Below, in pieces: positions 36,386 through 47,945 of a stretch of 64,000 nucleotides of DNA. Both the position numbers and the translations under genes were made by a program. Position 1 is the stretch's first letter; each line of letters starts with the position of its first letter. This DNA is from Dasypus novemcinctus. Taxonomy: Eukaryota > Chordata > Mammalia > Cingulata > Dasypodidae. The notes below the pieces were generated by a model. The model made no database searches and was not told the origin of the DNA. It worked only from the letters and a program-made list of their open reading frames with translations. The stretch covers positions 31,416,770 through 31,480,769 of the forward strand of contig NC_080682.1 of assembly GCF_030445035.2 (NCBI RefSeq), given 5' to 3'.

Positions 36386-39300
36386 CTACATATTTTATAT
36401 ACAGGGAAATAGAGGTAAGAAGGGTTCAGTTAATTACACCAAATCATTAAGATATAAAGTAGCAGATCAAAGTATTGAACCTAAGCTTGATACCAGCTTC
36501 CATGTTCTTCAAAGTAATTACATATATATATATACATATATAAGTATATATGTATGCACATGCCAAATCGATTCCAGTTCTTTTCTGCCTCTCTAAAGAT
36601 AAGTGCTGTTTACTTATCTTTGCCTCCAGCTTATTGTACATATTTAGGCAATTTTCTCACCTTTTCTATGCTATATGTAATTAATCTTTACAGTTTCAAT
36701 CTCACCCTAAATTACATTCAACCAGTGAAACTCATTATTTATTCCTTAAATTGTAACAAATCTGGATCTTAATCATGCAGGAAAAATAATCTGAATTACT
36801 TACTAATAATTTCAGTTAATTTTACACTTAGCATCTTTATATGGGTTTTCAAGAATTTGATAGTCTGGAACTGGAGAAATTGAAGTAGCAATAGCTCAGT
36901 ATCTGAATGTAAGCACACAGGGCATTATTATATGAAAGCTTTACCTTTCTCCTAATTACTGCAAAGGCTGCTGTTAAAAACAGTTTAGAAAGCAATTTGT
37001 TTTCTTTTGCCAAGTTGAAGAAACTAATGTGATGAAAGAATGACCTGCTTAGTTAAGCACACATTTATATGAGTTCAGACATTCCATTGTAGTATATCTG
37101 GGAGAAGGGAGATCATAACTTGAAAATATAAGTCCTCCTCATCAATATCATGGTTTTCTTAAAAAATATTACTTTCAATGGATTATTTTTTTAACAGTAA
37201 GGGAATGATATGATGTAGTCTACAAACACGTCATCTAAGGATGGTGAGGACAAGCATTGTTCTTAGGTGTCCTAATGATTTCTAATCTGCTAAGAATAGG
37301 TATATTCATTCTGGGATTTCCATTCAACTGAGAATTGGAAATTATTTTTCTTCTATTAATCTTTTGCCAAGAGCAAAGAGTATAACAAGGCTTATGTCTC
37401 CCTGAATATGTTTCGAGTAAGCTGTTGTCTAAAAAAGTAGGCATCGGTTTATTTTTCAGGGAATTAATTTGCCTGTGTGTGTTCAAAAAAAACATGGGTG
37501 CTAGTATAAATTTATTTTGGATTCAATATACAGATTGACAAAGAACTTCTTTATAAATTGAGAATATCTATCTTGTTTTCTGTGTATGTTGAAGAATCTG
37601 ATGAGTTAAAGACCATAAGGGGATCAAGAAATAACTTTACATTAAAACTGTAGAACAAAATTTAAAAAAAAAAACAACTAGAGAATTAAACTGTAGAAAT
37701 CAAACTCTTGCTTTAGACTATTTCTCTGATTTAGTGCAAGCCTCAGCATCTCTTAACACCTGAAAGCACTCCTGTTGTACTTAGAATGATTGAACATCAT
37801 TTGGGAAAACAGACTCTTATAAGAAAAGATTATGAAAGCAGTGGCTATAGAGTTAATACTAAGAGTCCTCTGGAAATTCACCTTAGTCATGAAGCACTTG
37901 GAATCATCCTCAAATCATTCCTCTCATGGTAAGTTAAAATCCTTAAAATCTCTCTGTACTAGATGCAAATTCATCCTCTCTGTGTTTCTTTCTCTCTCAC
38001 TTTCTCACACATGTGTTTGTGCAAACAATAAAAATATGCTGGATTTTTGTAGATAATTTTTAATCAAACTTTCTACAAGAAATTAAAAGAATCTCTTTTC
38101 AAAAAGTCCCCTTTATATATAGCAGACAATACATATGTAGTTATGCCTGCAGAAATAAAGCCCACCATATTTTAATGGCCATACGCATTTTTAAGACTTT
38201 TACTTCTTTTATTTATTTTATGTTTCATGCTACTAAAAATCATTTTTTGTTACAAGGTGTCAGCTAGTATTAGGATAATGGTTAGAATTTGGAAAACACA
38301 AAAATGCATAATTAATATGTCTTTTTTTTTTTTTTTTGCTTGTTTCCCTATTGACTTTTCAAAGCTTTTTTAAATTTTGCTTATATGATGTTTTGTGTTC
38401 CTAAATATCATTTTGTGTTACTATTGATAAGCTAAAATTAGGGTAATGGTTAGAGTCAGAAAAATACCACAAAACATAATTACTTTTTCTTTATTTAATC
38501 TTTGTTTTGTTCTTTTTGTCTTTTTCTTTTTTCTGGGGTGGAGGGAATAAGAGTGTCAGTTGAACCTAAAAGAAACAGGTTCACATATTATTATCCCTTA
38601 ATTAAGGGCAGATATTTCTCTGGGCCCAGGCAAAGACCTTTAAATATTTTGTTTTACTTTATATTATTTTATCGCTTTTCTTCACCCGTTGCCATCCCTC
38701 TTCACCCCACCTGAGCACTCACTATATTCCATTGAATACATGTTAGACTTCCACTCTAAATAGACCTCAGGGACTCCACATTCCTTACATTTTTCTTTCA
38801 GCTGTTTGCATCTATTGAAAATACTATATTCATTAAAAACATTCTCATCTATAAACTCTCATTAAAACATTTATTAAAGAAGATAATTAAAGGTAGTTGT
38901 TGTTGATGTTATGTGGAAGTTCTTTGGGTGATGAGATACATACACAGATAGCCAGCCAAGAATGCAGGAAAATACATCTTTACTATTATTTACTAATAAA
39001 GTGCCTGGAGATATGAAGGGAGAATGAGGGCAGTGCAGAGGTGCAGGGCTTACAGATTCGGCTCCCATGAGGTCTGTGAAGGAGGGGGAGAAAGAAAAGT
39101 AGAAAACTGGATTGGAATACAGAGGGAAGATGGTCACTGAAAAGGGGAACTCATGACTACGTTGGGCAAGATGACAAGTCTCCAAAAATAATTTATTTTA
39201 TGTCATTATAATAGATGACTCTACACTCTCTTGTTATAGGACTCTGACTAATAGAAGTACTTAATATAGTCTCAATATGTATTCAGCAACATTGGATAAA

Positions 39301-39955
39301 ACTACGTAACAGATACATTTACAATAGAAAATTTAAATTCTCTTATGTCAGCTATTGACAAGTAAAGCAGGCAATAAATCAGAAAGAAAGAAATTAAAGG
39401 ACAGAAAAATTTGAGAGGATATCTAGCCATGTTTGTGTGTGTGTATAACTATAAATGCAACAATTAAAGAATATGTATTCTTGAATGCAGAGATAGATTA
39501 TTTTTAAGTTATCATTTTTAAGGTATTGAAAGAGGCTCAATGAGTTTTAATGAAGACAGAGTATAGAAATTTCTGAGCACAATGAATGTAAGGTAAATGA
39601 TTTATATATATATACACACACACACATGAAACTAAAATTGTACCCTGCTAAATATCTAACTAAAAATCTAATTTGTTAAGAAATAAACCACACTAGAACC
39701 ATTTTAAATATGTATAACTGAAAGATAATAGCTATGTTTTCATGCCACCATGTAAAGGGATTTGTTGTCACTTCAACCCCCCAAGTAAGAAGCATATAAC
39801 CCCTGAAAATCACATCATTCAGAGAACTGAAATCTTTTCTGGAGAAACAGGCAGATATGAGGAATCAGAGGTTTTCTGGAGTAGAAATCACAGATGGATT
39901 CAGTTTTGGGTTGGAAAACTAAAAGCTAATTTACTAAATGTTGGGGACTGAACAT
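36386..39955 (+). repeat. Segmental duplication copy B, right part (partners A 1690-5730, C 61985-63655)
   Basis: Landmarks in order: 'GAAGGGTTCAGTTAATTACACC' (36420), 'CTTTACCTTTCTCCTAATTACTG' (36941), 'TTTTGTGTTAC' (38410), 'TTCTGGGGTGGAGGGAATAAGAG' (38530), 'CAACATTGGATAAAACTACG' (39288) against 'CAACATTGGATAAAGCTACA' (62684), 'GCAGGCAATAAATCAG' (39368) against 'GCAGGCAATGCACAG' (62759), and 'CATCATTCAGAGAACTGAAATC' (39812). B also contains an extra block at about 38870-39190. Confidence 0.7.
38870..39190. other. Block unique to copy B of the duplication
   Basis: Between two stretches that align to segment C (62590 and 62650) B has about 300 extra bases. It includes purine-rich 'GGAGGGGGAGAAAGAAAAG'. 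Origin not recognised. A 103-codon minus ORF lies here but resembles nothing I know. Confidence 0.35.
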
Positions 39956-40420
39956 GGACAAGATTGAACAATAAAAATCTCATGAGGGGGAGGGCGAATA
40001 GAAGAGATGGAACATGGGGCATTTTGAGTACAATGAAGTGTTCTATATGATCTTGGAGTGATGAATAGAGGCCATGTCAAATTTCATCAAAATTTATAAA
40101 AAGATATGATCCAAAATGTAAACCATAAGGTAAACCATTGAAAATGGTTAGTAGCTTTGTTTCAATATTTATACATCAGTTGTAATAAATGTACTATCCA
40201 CATATAAAATGTTATTAATAGGGGAAATGGGAAAAGGGGGAGGATATTGGACTTATGGGAATCCCCTATATTGTGTACATGACTTTTCTGTAATCTAAAA
40301 CTTCTTTGCAGACAAAATGATAAAACTAGCACACAGGGGGAATAAAAAGAAGAAATGTCACTGTACATACAAGACAACAGACCTTACAATTATGAAAGAC
40401 ATAATGTTCAAATTTTTAAA
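39956..40420 (+). mobile_element. LINE-1 3'UTR fragment, sense
   Basis: 'TTGTAATAAATGTACTATCCACATATAAAATGTTATTAATAGGGG', 'GGGAATCCCCTATATTGTGTACATGACTTTTCTGTAATCTAAAACTTC' is the usual LINE-1 3'UTR ending. Confidence 0.65.
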
Positions 40421-40530
40421 AAATATTTTTCATTATTTTTATTATCACAAATTTTTAAATTTTTAATTTTTTTGTATTTTATTTCTTATTTTTAAATTAT
40501 CATTATTATTTCATTTTATTATTAATTATA
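40421..40530. repeat. A/T-rich low-complexity tract
   Basis: Runs of ATTATT and TTTTAAATT with almost no G or C, next to the truncated MaLR LTR. Confidence 0.7.
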
Positions 40531-40668
40531 TTTGGTTATTCCTGGTATTTTGCATTAGCACCCCTTTGGCTGACTAATAGAGAATTTGGTACCGAGGGGT
40601 GGAGAAGTACTTTTGCAATTATACTGATTTGCAGGAGTGGTTTTATAAATGGTTAAGGGTTTTTTAAG

Positions 40669-41226
40669 TTGTTGTTGTTGAGGAATTGTGAAATGAATGA
40701 CAGAAAAGGCCTAGATCATTTTGAATACACTATGGATAGCAATATGGATGCTAAAGAGACTTTTTATGATGCCTTAAAATTAAATGATGAAACTATTATT
40801 GGAAACTGGAGGAAAAGTGATCCATATTTTAAAGTTGCAGAGAACTTAGCAAGATTAACTCCTGGTGTTTCATGGAAGGCAGAATTTGAAAATGGTGAGC
40901 CTGGGTATTTAGCTGAAAAAATTTCCAAAGTAAACTTGGAGAATGAGGTTTGGCTTCTGCCTGCAGCTTATAGTAAAATGCTAGACAAGAGAAATATACT
41001 GAGGACTGAACTGTTGGGCACAAAGAAAACAGGAACTGATTCTGGAAATTCCAAGAATCTAGAAATCAAGCCCCTAGATGAAAGTGCCCCACTGAAAGAC
41101 TTAACTAAACTTGGAACTTGCAAATCAGGATTGAAGATGCAGTTATCTCAGAAAGACTTATGGAATTCTTACTGTCTAATGGCTTTGACCATTGCTTCTT
41201 GTGTGCTAAACCAACAAGTTTTTTGA
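40669..41226 (+). pseudogene. 185-codon open frame in MaLR internal copy 1, ERV-derived remnant
   Basis: Begins MLLLRNCEMNDRKGLDHFEY about 90 bases after the PBS position. Reading stays open for 185 codons, hydrophilic, with no transmembrane segment, zinc knuckle (CX2CX4HX4C) or protease motif visible. By position it would be in the gag-like part of a MaLR element, but I cannot show similarity to gag. The same frame is broken in internal copy 2: stop after 43118, then another open piece at 43136-43348 ending in a stop. A further antisense copy at 54970-55182 is also broken. No evidence of translation. It may simply have escaped stops. Confidence 0.45.
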
Positions 41227-42210
41227 GAGAACTGTATGAACAAAACCACTGTCAGCTTGGACCAAGAGGGATATGTGAAGGAGACATTGAGGAGAAACTG
41301 CTTCAAGAGGAAAGCCATGCAAGCTGAGATCTGGGTTAAGAAATCACTTTGGGCCAAGAGAGGAATCCCACCCATGTGTACAGAGAGGATGAGTTTGCAG
41401 CAACAGTTGAAGACAGTTGATATTCCCACTTGATATTCTGGGAGAGTTGTGCTGCCCCAGGGTACAGAGAGGGTGGAGCACATTCTTCAAGGATTATGGT
41501 GGTTAAGGTCTTCACTCCACAGGTCTAAGAAGGATGGACTTGTCCTCCCTGGATTAGGGAAGGCCAGATGACCAACTCATTGCTCTGAGCCTGCATGGCA
41601 AAGGTTAGGGAAGGCCAGGTGGTCAACTTGTTGCAATGAGTGGGTTGAGCTTATTTGCCAAAGGTTAGGGGGATTTTTGTCTTCACAACACTGTGCTAGG
41701 GGGGTTAAAACTCTAACCCCAAGATTGGATAAGGTGTGGCAATCATGCCAACACTCTTGGAGGGAGAAGTCTGGAGCTTGGTTAACAACAAGATGCCTAA
41801 TGAGGGTGGAACCAAGAAAATGGCCATTGGGAAAGCCAGGGGAAAGGGTATGTCCCCATATGGCCCCAAGGAGAAGAAACCATCTTCTTAAGAATGATTC
41901 CCAGATTTTGAAATCAAGCAAAGGATTCTCTGCAGGTCTACTGAACTGCAGAGGCACCATAGGTGACTCATGTTTCCCTCCGAATTTCTTCTTATTGTAA
42001 TGAAAATGTTTATCCTTTATCTGTCCATTTGTGTATTTGAAGTAGATGAATGGTTTTGTAAGTTTCACAGGTCTATAGCAGACAGGACTTTGCCCCAGGA
42101 CAAACTGAATTTCTTTAAATTCATTGTGATATGATTTAGTACTTGCACTGTAACTGATTTAAAGTTTTATTTGAATATTTTAGTGTCTTTTTGGAATTCA
42201 GAGGATGGAG

Positions 42211-42766
42211 TGTAGCAGTTTGACATGGTTATGAATTCCAAAAATAGATATTGGCTTATGTTTGTAATCTGGTCTGTACTTGGGCATGATTAAGTTATGA
42301 TTAGGACTTTGATTGGCAACATCATTAGGACTTTGAGTCCACAACACTTTGTGGGTGGAGACTCAGAGATAAAGATATGGCAATGGACAGAGTTGAGGGT
42401 ATTTGATGTTGAAGTTTTGATGTTGAAGTTTGATGTTGAAGCTTTAAGCTGGAGCCCTGGGAAGTGAGCTCACAGAGGAAACAGAAGAAAGCCCTAGGAA
42501 GAGAGGAATGCTGAGCCCAGGAATAAGCAAACCCTGGGAAGAGAGGAACCCTGAACCCAGAGAGAAGTGAGACCCTGGAAGAGAGTCTTTCTGAGATAAC
42601 TGCATCTTCAATCTTGCTTCAACATGTGAAAATAGACTTTGGTGAGGGAAGTAACTTATGCTTTATGGTCTGGTATCTGTAAGCTCCTACCCCAAATAAA
42701 TACCCTCTATAAAAACCAACCAATTTCTGGTATTTGGCATCAGCACCACTTTGGCTGATTAATACA
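42211..42766 (+). repeat. Complete MaLR-type LTR (middle of array)
   Basis: Starts TGTAGCAGTTTGACATGG, ends GATTAATACA, preceded by purine-rich 'CAGAGGATGGAG'. Contains a short tandem stretch 'TTGATGTTGAAG' near 42400-42440 and an AATAAA near 42697. Confidence 0.85.
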
Positions 42767-44297
42767 TAATTTGGTACTGAGGAGTGGGGAAGTACTTTTG
42801 CAATTACCAAAAGGCTGGAACAGTTTTATAAATGCATAAGGTGTATTTTTTTTTTTTTTTTGTAGGAATTGTGAGATGCTTAATGGAAAAGGCCTAGATC
42901 ACTTTGAAGAGATTGTTGATAGCAATATTGATGTGAAAGTGACTTTTTATAATGCCTTAGAAGTAAATGGTGAAGCTATTATTACTGGAAACTGGAGGAA
43001 AGGTGATCCATGTATTAAAATTGCAGAGAACTTAGCAAGATTAACTGCTGGTGTTTTACAGAGGCCAGAATTTGAAAATATTGAGCCTGGACATTTAGCT
43101 GAAGAAATTCCAAAGTAAACCCAAAGAATGCAGCTTTGCTTCTGCCTGCAGCTTATAGCAAAATGCTAGATGGGAGAGATATACTGAGGATTGAACTGCC
43201 AGGCACAAAGGAAACAGGAACTAGTTCTGGAAATTCCAAGCCTCTGGAAATCAAGGTCACAAATGATGGTGCCCCATTTGAAGACTTAACTAAACTTGGA
43301 ACTTGTAAATCAGTATTGAAGATCCAGTTATCTGAGAAAGACTTTTAGAAAGTCTTACTGTCTGATGGCTTGGATCCCTGCCTCTTGTATGCTAAAACAA
43401 CAAAATTTTTTAGAGATTTGTATGAACAAAACAACTGTCAGCTTGAACTAAAAGGGACATGGAAAGGAGAGATTGGAGGGGATACAGCTTTAAGAGGAAA
43501 ACCATGGAAGCTGAGATCTGGAATGAAGACATCACCTTGGGCCAAGAGGAACCCCACCCATGTGTATAGAGAGGATGAGTTTGCAACAGCAGTTGAAGAG
43601 GGTGGAGGTTCCTGTCTGATATTCTGGGAGAGTTTTGCTGCCACAGGGTACAGAGAGGGTAGAGTACATTCCCCAAGAATTAGGGCTTTTAAGATCAGCA
43701 TCCCACAGGTCTGAAAAGGGTGGGCCTGCCCCCCAAAGGTTAGGGAAGGTCAGGTGGTAAGCCCATTCTTCTGAAAGGGTTGAGCCTGTATGCCAAAGTT
43801 TAAGGGCAACATTGTCTTCAAGTCACTGTGTGAGGGAGGCTAAGAGTCTAACCCAAAGATTGGATAATATGTAGCAATCACCCCAACACTCTTGGAGGGA
43901 GAGGTCTGGAACTTGGTCAACTCCCAGATGCTTGATGAGGGTGGAACCAAGAAAATGGCCATTGGACAAACCGGTGGAAAGGTAGGTCCCCATATGGCCC
44001 CAAGGAAAAGAAACTGCCTTCTTAAGAATGACTCCCAGACTTTGAAATTGAACAGAGGATTCCCTGCAGGTCTACTAAACTTTGGAGAAACTTTGACTCA
44101 TGTTTCCCTCCCACTTTCTCCTTATTGTAATGAAAATGTGTATCCTTTTTCTGTCCTTTTGTGTATTAGAAATAGATGGATTGTTTTGTAAGATTCAGAG
44201 GTCTGTAGCAAATGGGGCTTTGACCCAAGACAAACTGTATTTCTTTAAATTGTTTGATATAATTTAGTACTTGCATTGTACCTGATTTAAGATTTTT
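42767..44297 (+). mobile_element. MaLR internal copy 2
   Basis: Parallel to internal copy 1 throughout: 'GATAGCAATATTGATGTGAAAG' (42920) against 'GATAGCAATATGGATGCTAAAG' (40735), and 'GAACCAAGAAAATGGCCATTGG' present in both (41809 and 43946). The 3' junction at about 44297 joins internal sequence directly to the interior of an LTR, deleting the LTR 5' half. Confidence 0.75.
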
Positions 44298-44496
44298 AGA
44301 GGAACCCAGGAATCCAGAACCCTCAGAGACAGCTGCAGCCAATTTTCTCCAACACATGAAAATAGACTTTGGTGATGAAAGTAGCTTATGCATTGTTACC
44401 TGATATCTGTAATCTCTTACCCCAAATAAACACCATTTATAAAAACAAACCAGTTTCTGATATTTTGTATCAGCACCCCTTTGGTTGACTAATACA
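44298..44496 (+). repeat. Partial MaLR LTR (3' end of array)
   Basis: Retains 'GAAAATAGACTTTGGTGATGAAAG', 'CCCCAAATAAACACC' and the tail ending TTGACTAATACA. The first part is deleted. Confidence 0.75.
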
Positions 44497-45803
44497 TATG
44501 GTTACCATATATTTTCTCCCATTGGCTAGTCTGTCTTTTCACTTTCTTGATAAACTCCTTTCAAGTGCAAAAGACTTTAATTTTGAGGAAGTCCTATTTA
44601 TCTATTTTTTCTTTCAATACTCATACTTTGGGTGTGAAGTTCATGAAGCCACTTCCTATTAGAGTGTCCTGTAGAAGTTTTCCTGCATTATCTTCCAAGG
44701 TCTTTATGGTCTTAGCTCTTATATTTAGATCTTTGATCCATCTTGAGTTGACTTTTGTATAAGGTATGAGATGGTCATCCTCTCTCGTTCTTTTCATATG
44801 AATATCCAGTTCTCCAAGCACTACTTGTTGAAGAGGCCATTCTTTCCCAGTTGAGTGGGTTTTATGGCCTTCTCGAATATCAGATGACCGTATAAGTGAG
44901 GATCTATATCCAAACTCTTAATTTGGTTTCCTTAGTCAGTGTGTCTGTCCTTGTGACAATACCATGCTGTTTTTGACCAATATAGCTTTATGTTATGTTT
45001 AAAGTCAGGTAGTGTGATTCCTCTAATTTAATTTTTCTTTTTCAATATGTCTTTGGCTATTCAGGGCCTATTTCCCTTCCAAATAAATTTTGGAGTTAGT
45101 TTTTCCCGTTCAGTAAAAAATGCTGTGTTGAATTTTATTGGGATTGCATTAAATATGTAGTTCAGTTTTGGTAGGATAGTCATCTTAATGATATTTAGTC
45201 TTACTCTTAATGAACAGGGATTATGCTTCCATTTATTTAAGTCTTCTTTGATTTCCTTGAACAGTACTGTGTAATTTTTGTCTTTTATGTCTTTTACTTC
45301 TTTAGTTAAATTTATTCCTAGGTATTTGTTGTTTTTTTTTTATTTACTATTGTAAATGGTACTTTTTTCTTGATTTCCTCCTCAGATTGCTCATTATTGT
45401 ACAGAAATACTATTGATTTTTGCCCATTGATCTTATAACCTGTGACATTACTGAACTCATTTCTATGTTCTAGAAGCTTTGTTGTAGATTTCTCAGGACT
45501 TTCTATGTACAGGGTCATGTCATATGCAAATAGTGAAATTTTGACTTCTTCCTTTCCAGTTTGAATGGCTTTTATATCTGTTTCTTGCCTCAGTGCTTGA
45601 GCAAGTACTTATAACACAATGTTAAATAAGAGCAGTGATAGAGGGCATCCTTGTGTCTTTCCTGATCTTAGAGGTAAGAATTTTAGGATTTCACCATTGT
45701 AAGTGATGTTAGCTGTGGGTTTTTCATATATAGTCTTAACCATGTTCAGAAAGTTTCCTCAAATTCCTATCTTTTTGAAAGTTTTTATTAGGAAAGAGTG
45801 TTT

Positions 45804-46143
45804 TGTGGGTAGAGCTGCTGAGACCTTCAGTCTCACTGTGCTGCGCACCACCAGATGAGCAAACTCTCAGGCATACATGCTTTAGGGCACACCCTAAAGA
45901 TGGCACATGGGCAGAGAGCAGAAGTGATCAAGCACCACCCTCCTGTCTCCGTCTGTTGGCATACAGTCCAATTAAAAAATTACACAAAGAGCAACACTGC
46001 ACTAGCGCCAATAGCTAACACCCTGCCATTTATTCTATATAAGCCGCTGATGCCATGCAATAAAGTGGATTCGTGTCCTGAACCAGTCTTTGGAGAGTGT
46101 TTATCTCCGTTGTCCTCACACCAGCAGGTAACCGAGTTCTACA
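45804..46143 (+). mobile_element. Solo LTR, 340 bp, class II (ERVK/IAP-like), exact 6-bp duplication
   Basis: Starts TGTGGGTAGAGC, ends GAGTTCTACA. GTGTTT flanks it on both sides (45798-45803 and 46144-46149). TATA in 'TCTATATAAGCC' near 46034 and AATAAAG near 46059. Removing it restores normal LINE-1 ORF2 sequence. A 6-bp duplication and 340-bp length fit betaretrovirus-like (class II) LTRs. No internal sequence, so a solo LTR formed by recombination. Confidence 0.85.
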
Positions 46144-47421
46144 GTGTTTTATTTTGTCAAATGCTTTTTCTGCATCTATAAATATGATCATGTGATTTTT
46201 TCCCTTCGATCTGTTTGTGTTATGTATTACATTGATTGATTCTCTTATGTTAACCATCCTTGCATACCAGGGATGAAACCCATTTGGTGGTGGTATATAA
46301 TTGAGTTGATGTGTTGTTAAATATGATTAGCAAGTATTTTTTTGAGGATTTTATTATCTAAATTCTTTAGAGATTGGTCTGCAATTTTCCTTTCTTGTTT
46401 GTCTTTGCTTGGCTTTGGTATTAGGGTAATGTAATGTTGACATCACAGAATGAGTTAGGAAATGTTCCTTCTATTTTGATATTTTGGAATATTTTAAGCA
46501 AGATTGGTGTTTGTATTTTCTGGAATGTTTTGTGGAATTCATCTTGAATCCACCTGACATGGGGCTCTTCTTAGTTGGGAGGTTTTTAATGACTCTATCT
46601 CTTTACTTGTGATTGGTTTGTTGAGATCATCAATATCTTCTTTCATCAATGTAGGCTGCTTATGTGTTTCTAGGTATTTGTCCATTTCCTCTAAGTTGTT
46701 CTTCTTGTTGGCATATAGTTTTTCAAAGTATCCTCTTATGATAGCCTTTATTTCTGTGAGGTCAGCAGTGATATCCATGTTCTCATTTCTTATTTTGTCT
46801 TGTGCATCTTCTCTCTTTGTTTTTTCTTTGTAAGTCTAGCTAAGGGTTTGTCAAGTTTATTGATCTTCTCAAAGAACCAGCTCTTTGTTTTGTTTATTTT
46901 TTCTAGTGCTTTCTTATTTTCTACTTCATTCAGTTCTGGTCTGATCTTTGTTATTTCTTTCTTTCTTCTTCTTTTGGGGTCAGTTTTTGTTTGTTTGTTT
47001 GTTTGCTTGTTTGTTTTTGCTAATTTCTCCAAGTGTGCATTTAGCTCTTCTCTTTTGATGTACGAATTTATGGCTATGAATTTCCCTCTCAATACAGCTT
47101 TTGTGGCATCCCATAAGTTTTAATATGTTGTGTTTTCGTTTTCATTGGTTTCAAGGTAGCTTTTGATTTCTTTTGATATTTCCTCCTTGACCCACTGTTT
47201 GTCTAACTTTGTGTTGCTTAACTTCCCTGTCTTGGAGCATAATCTGCGACGGTTTGCTCAGTCGGTAGAGGTGGGGTCTGGCTGCGGATGAGGGGTCGGT
47301 CCAGCTCTGGACAAAGGGTCAGTCCCACTTGGGACGAGGGGTCGGTCCCACTTGGGACGAGGGGTCGGTCTGGCAGCAGACGAGGGATCGGTCTCACAAG
47401 GGGTTGTGCGGTTCGGGTGAC

Positions 47422-47505
47422 GGGGTCGCCCGGCGAAGCCGGCGACGAAGGGGTCGCCCGGAGAAGCAGGCGATGAAGGGGTCGCCCAGAGAAGCAGGCA
47501 ACGAA
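47422..47505. repeat. 28-bp tandem repeat, three units
   Basis: Units at 47422, 47450 and 47478, consensus starting GGGGTCGCCC and ending AAGCAGGCGAYGAA. Lies in the transcribed (R/U5) side of the minus-strand LTR. To its left (about 47290-47400) 'GAGGGGTCGGTC' recurs about five times. Confidence 0.85.
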
Positions 47506-47826
47506 CTGGGGACAAGGGAGGCCAGGCCCTTGTCGGGGGCTCTCAGGACTGGAGGGCGCACGGCAGAAAAACTACTGTGGAGACAAGGTAAACACGCAAG
47601 TCCACTTTATTGAGGGAGAGGCAACAGTTTTATAGGGGCTGGGGAAGGCTGATTGGTTGAAGCCATGCCCTGTTGTGATTGGTTGCCGGCGAAAGGTCAG
47701 TGGGCGGTACTGGACAGGGGAGGGGTGGTGGTTAGGGATTGGCTGTCGCTGTTGCTGGGGGAAGGGGCAGGGTTTAGTGATTGGTGGCTGCTGTTGCTGG
47801 GGTGGAGGCCAGACTTGAGTTTCCCG

Positions 47827-47945
47827 CCCACACCTGGCTGTTGCTGCTGTCAGGGGGAGGGAAAAGGGCAGACTGGATTTTTCCACCCACGCCTGGCTGT
47901 TGCTGCTGTCGGGGGAGGGGAAAAGGGCAGACTGGAATTTTCCGC
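47827..47945. repeat. About 59-bp tandem duplication in LTR U3
   Basis: 'CCTGGCTGTTGCTGCTGTC', followed by a G-run and 'GGGAAAAGGGCAGACTGGA', occurs twice (from 47827 and 47886). A related, weaker copy precedes (near 47780-47825). Confidence 0.75.

Larger units (their letters stand above)
40531..44496 (+). mobile_element. MaLR array: LTR-int-LTR-int-LTR
   Basis: Order: truncated LTR end (40531-40581), internal copy 1 (40582-42210), complete LTR (42211-42766), internal copy 2 (42767-about 44297), partial LTR (about 44298-44496). LTR tails read CAGCACC(C/A)CTTTGG(C/T)TGA(C/T)TAATA(C/G)A, very like the tail of THE1/MaLR LTRs. Each internal copy starts with a TTGGTAC(C/T)GAG site, the PBS position (leucine-tRNA type in ERVL elements). 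The shared middle LTR suggests tandem growth by LTR-LTR recombination. Confidence 0.8.

Noticed and set aside
41577-42068. 163-codon minus ORF opposite MaLR internal copy 1
   Set aside because: Antisense of the ERV interior, not conserved in internal copy 2, and no recognisable domain.
46790-47123. 100-107 codon ORFs on both strands
   Set aside because: Antisense and sense readings of LINE-1 ORF2. The minus one is a LINE-1 ORF2 fragment with a TTTG-repeat (K/N/T/Q-rich) expansion.
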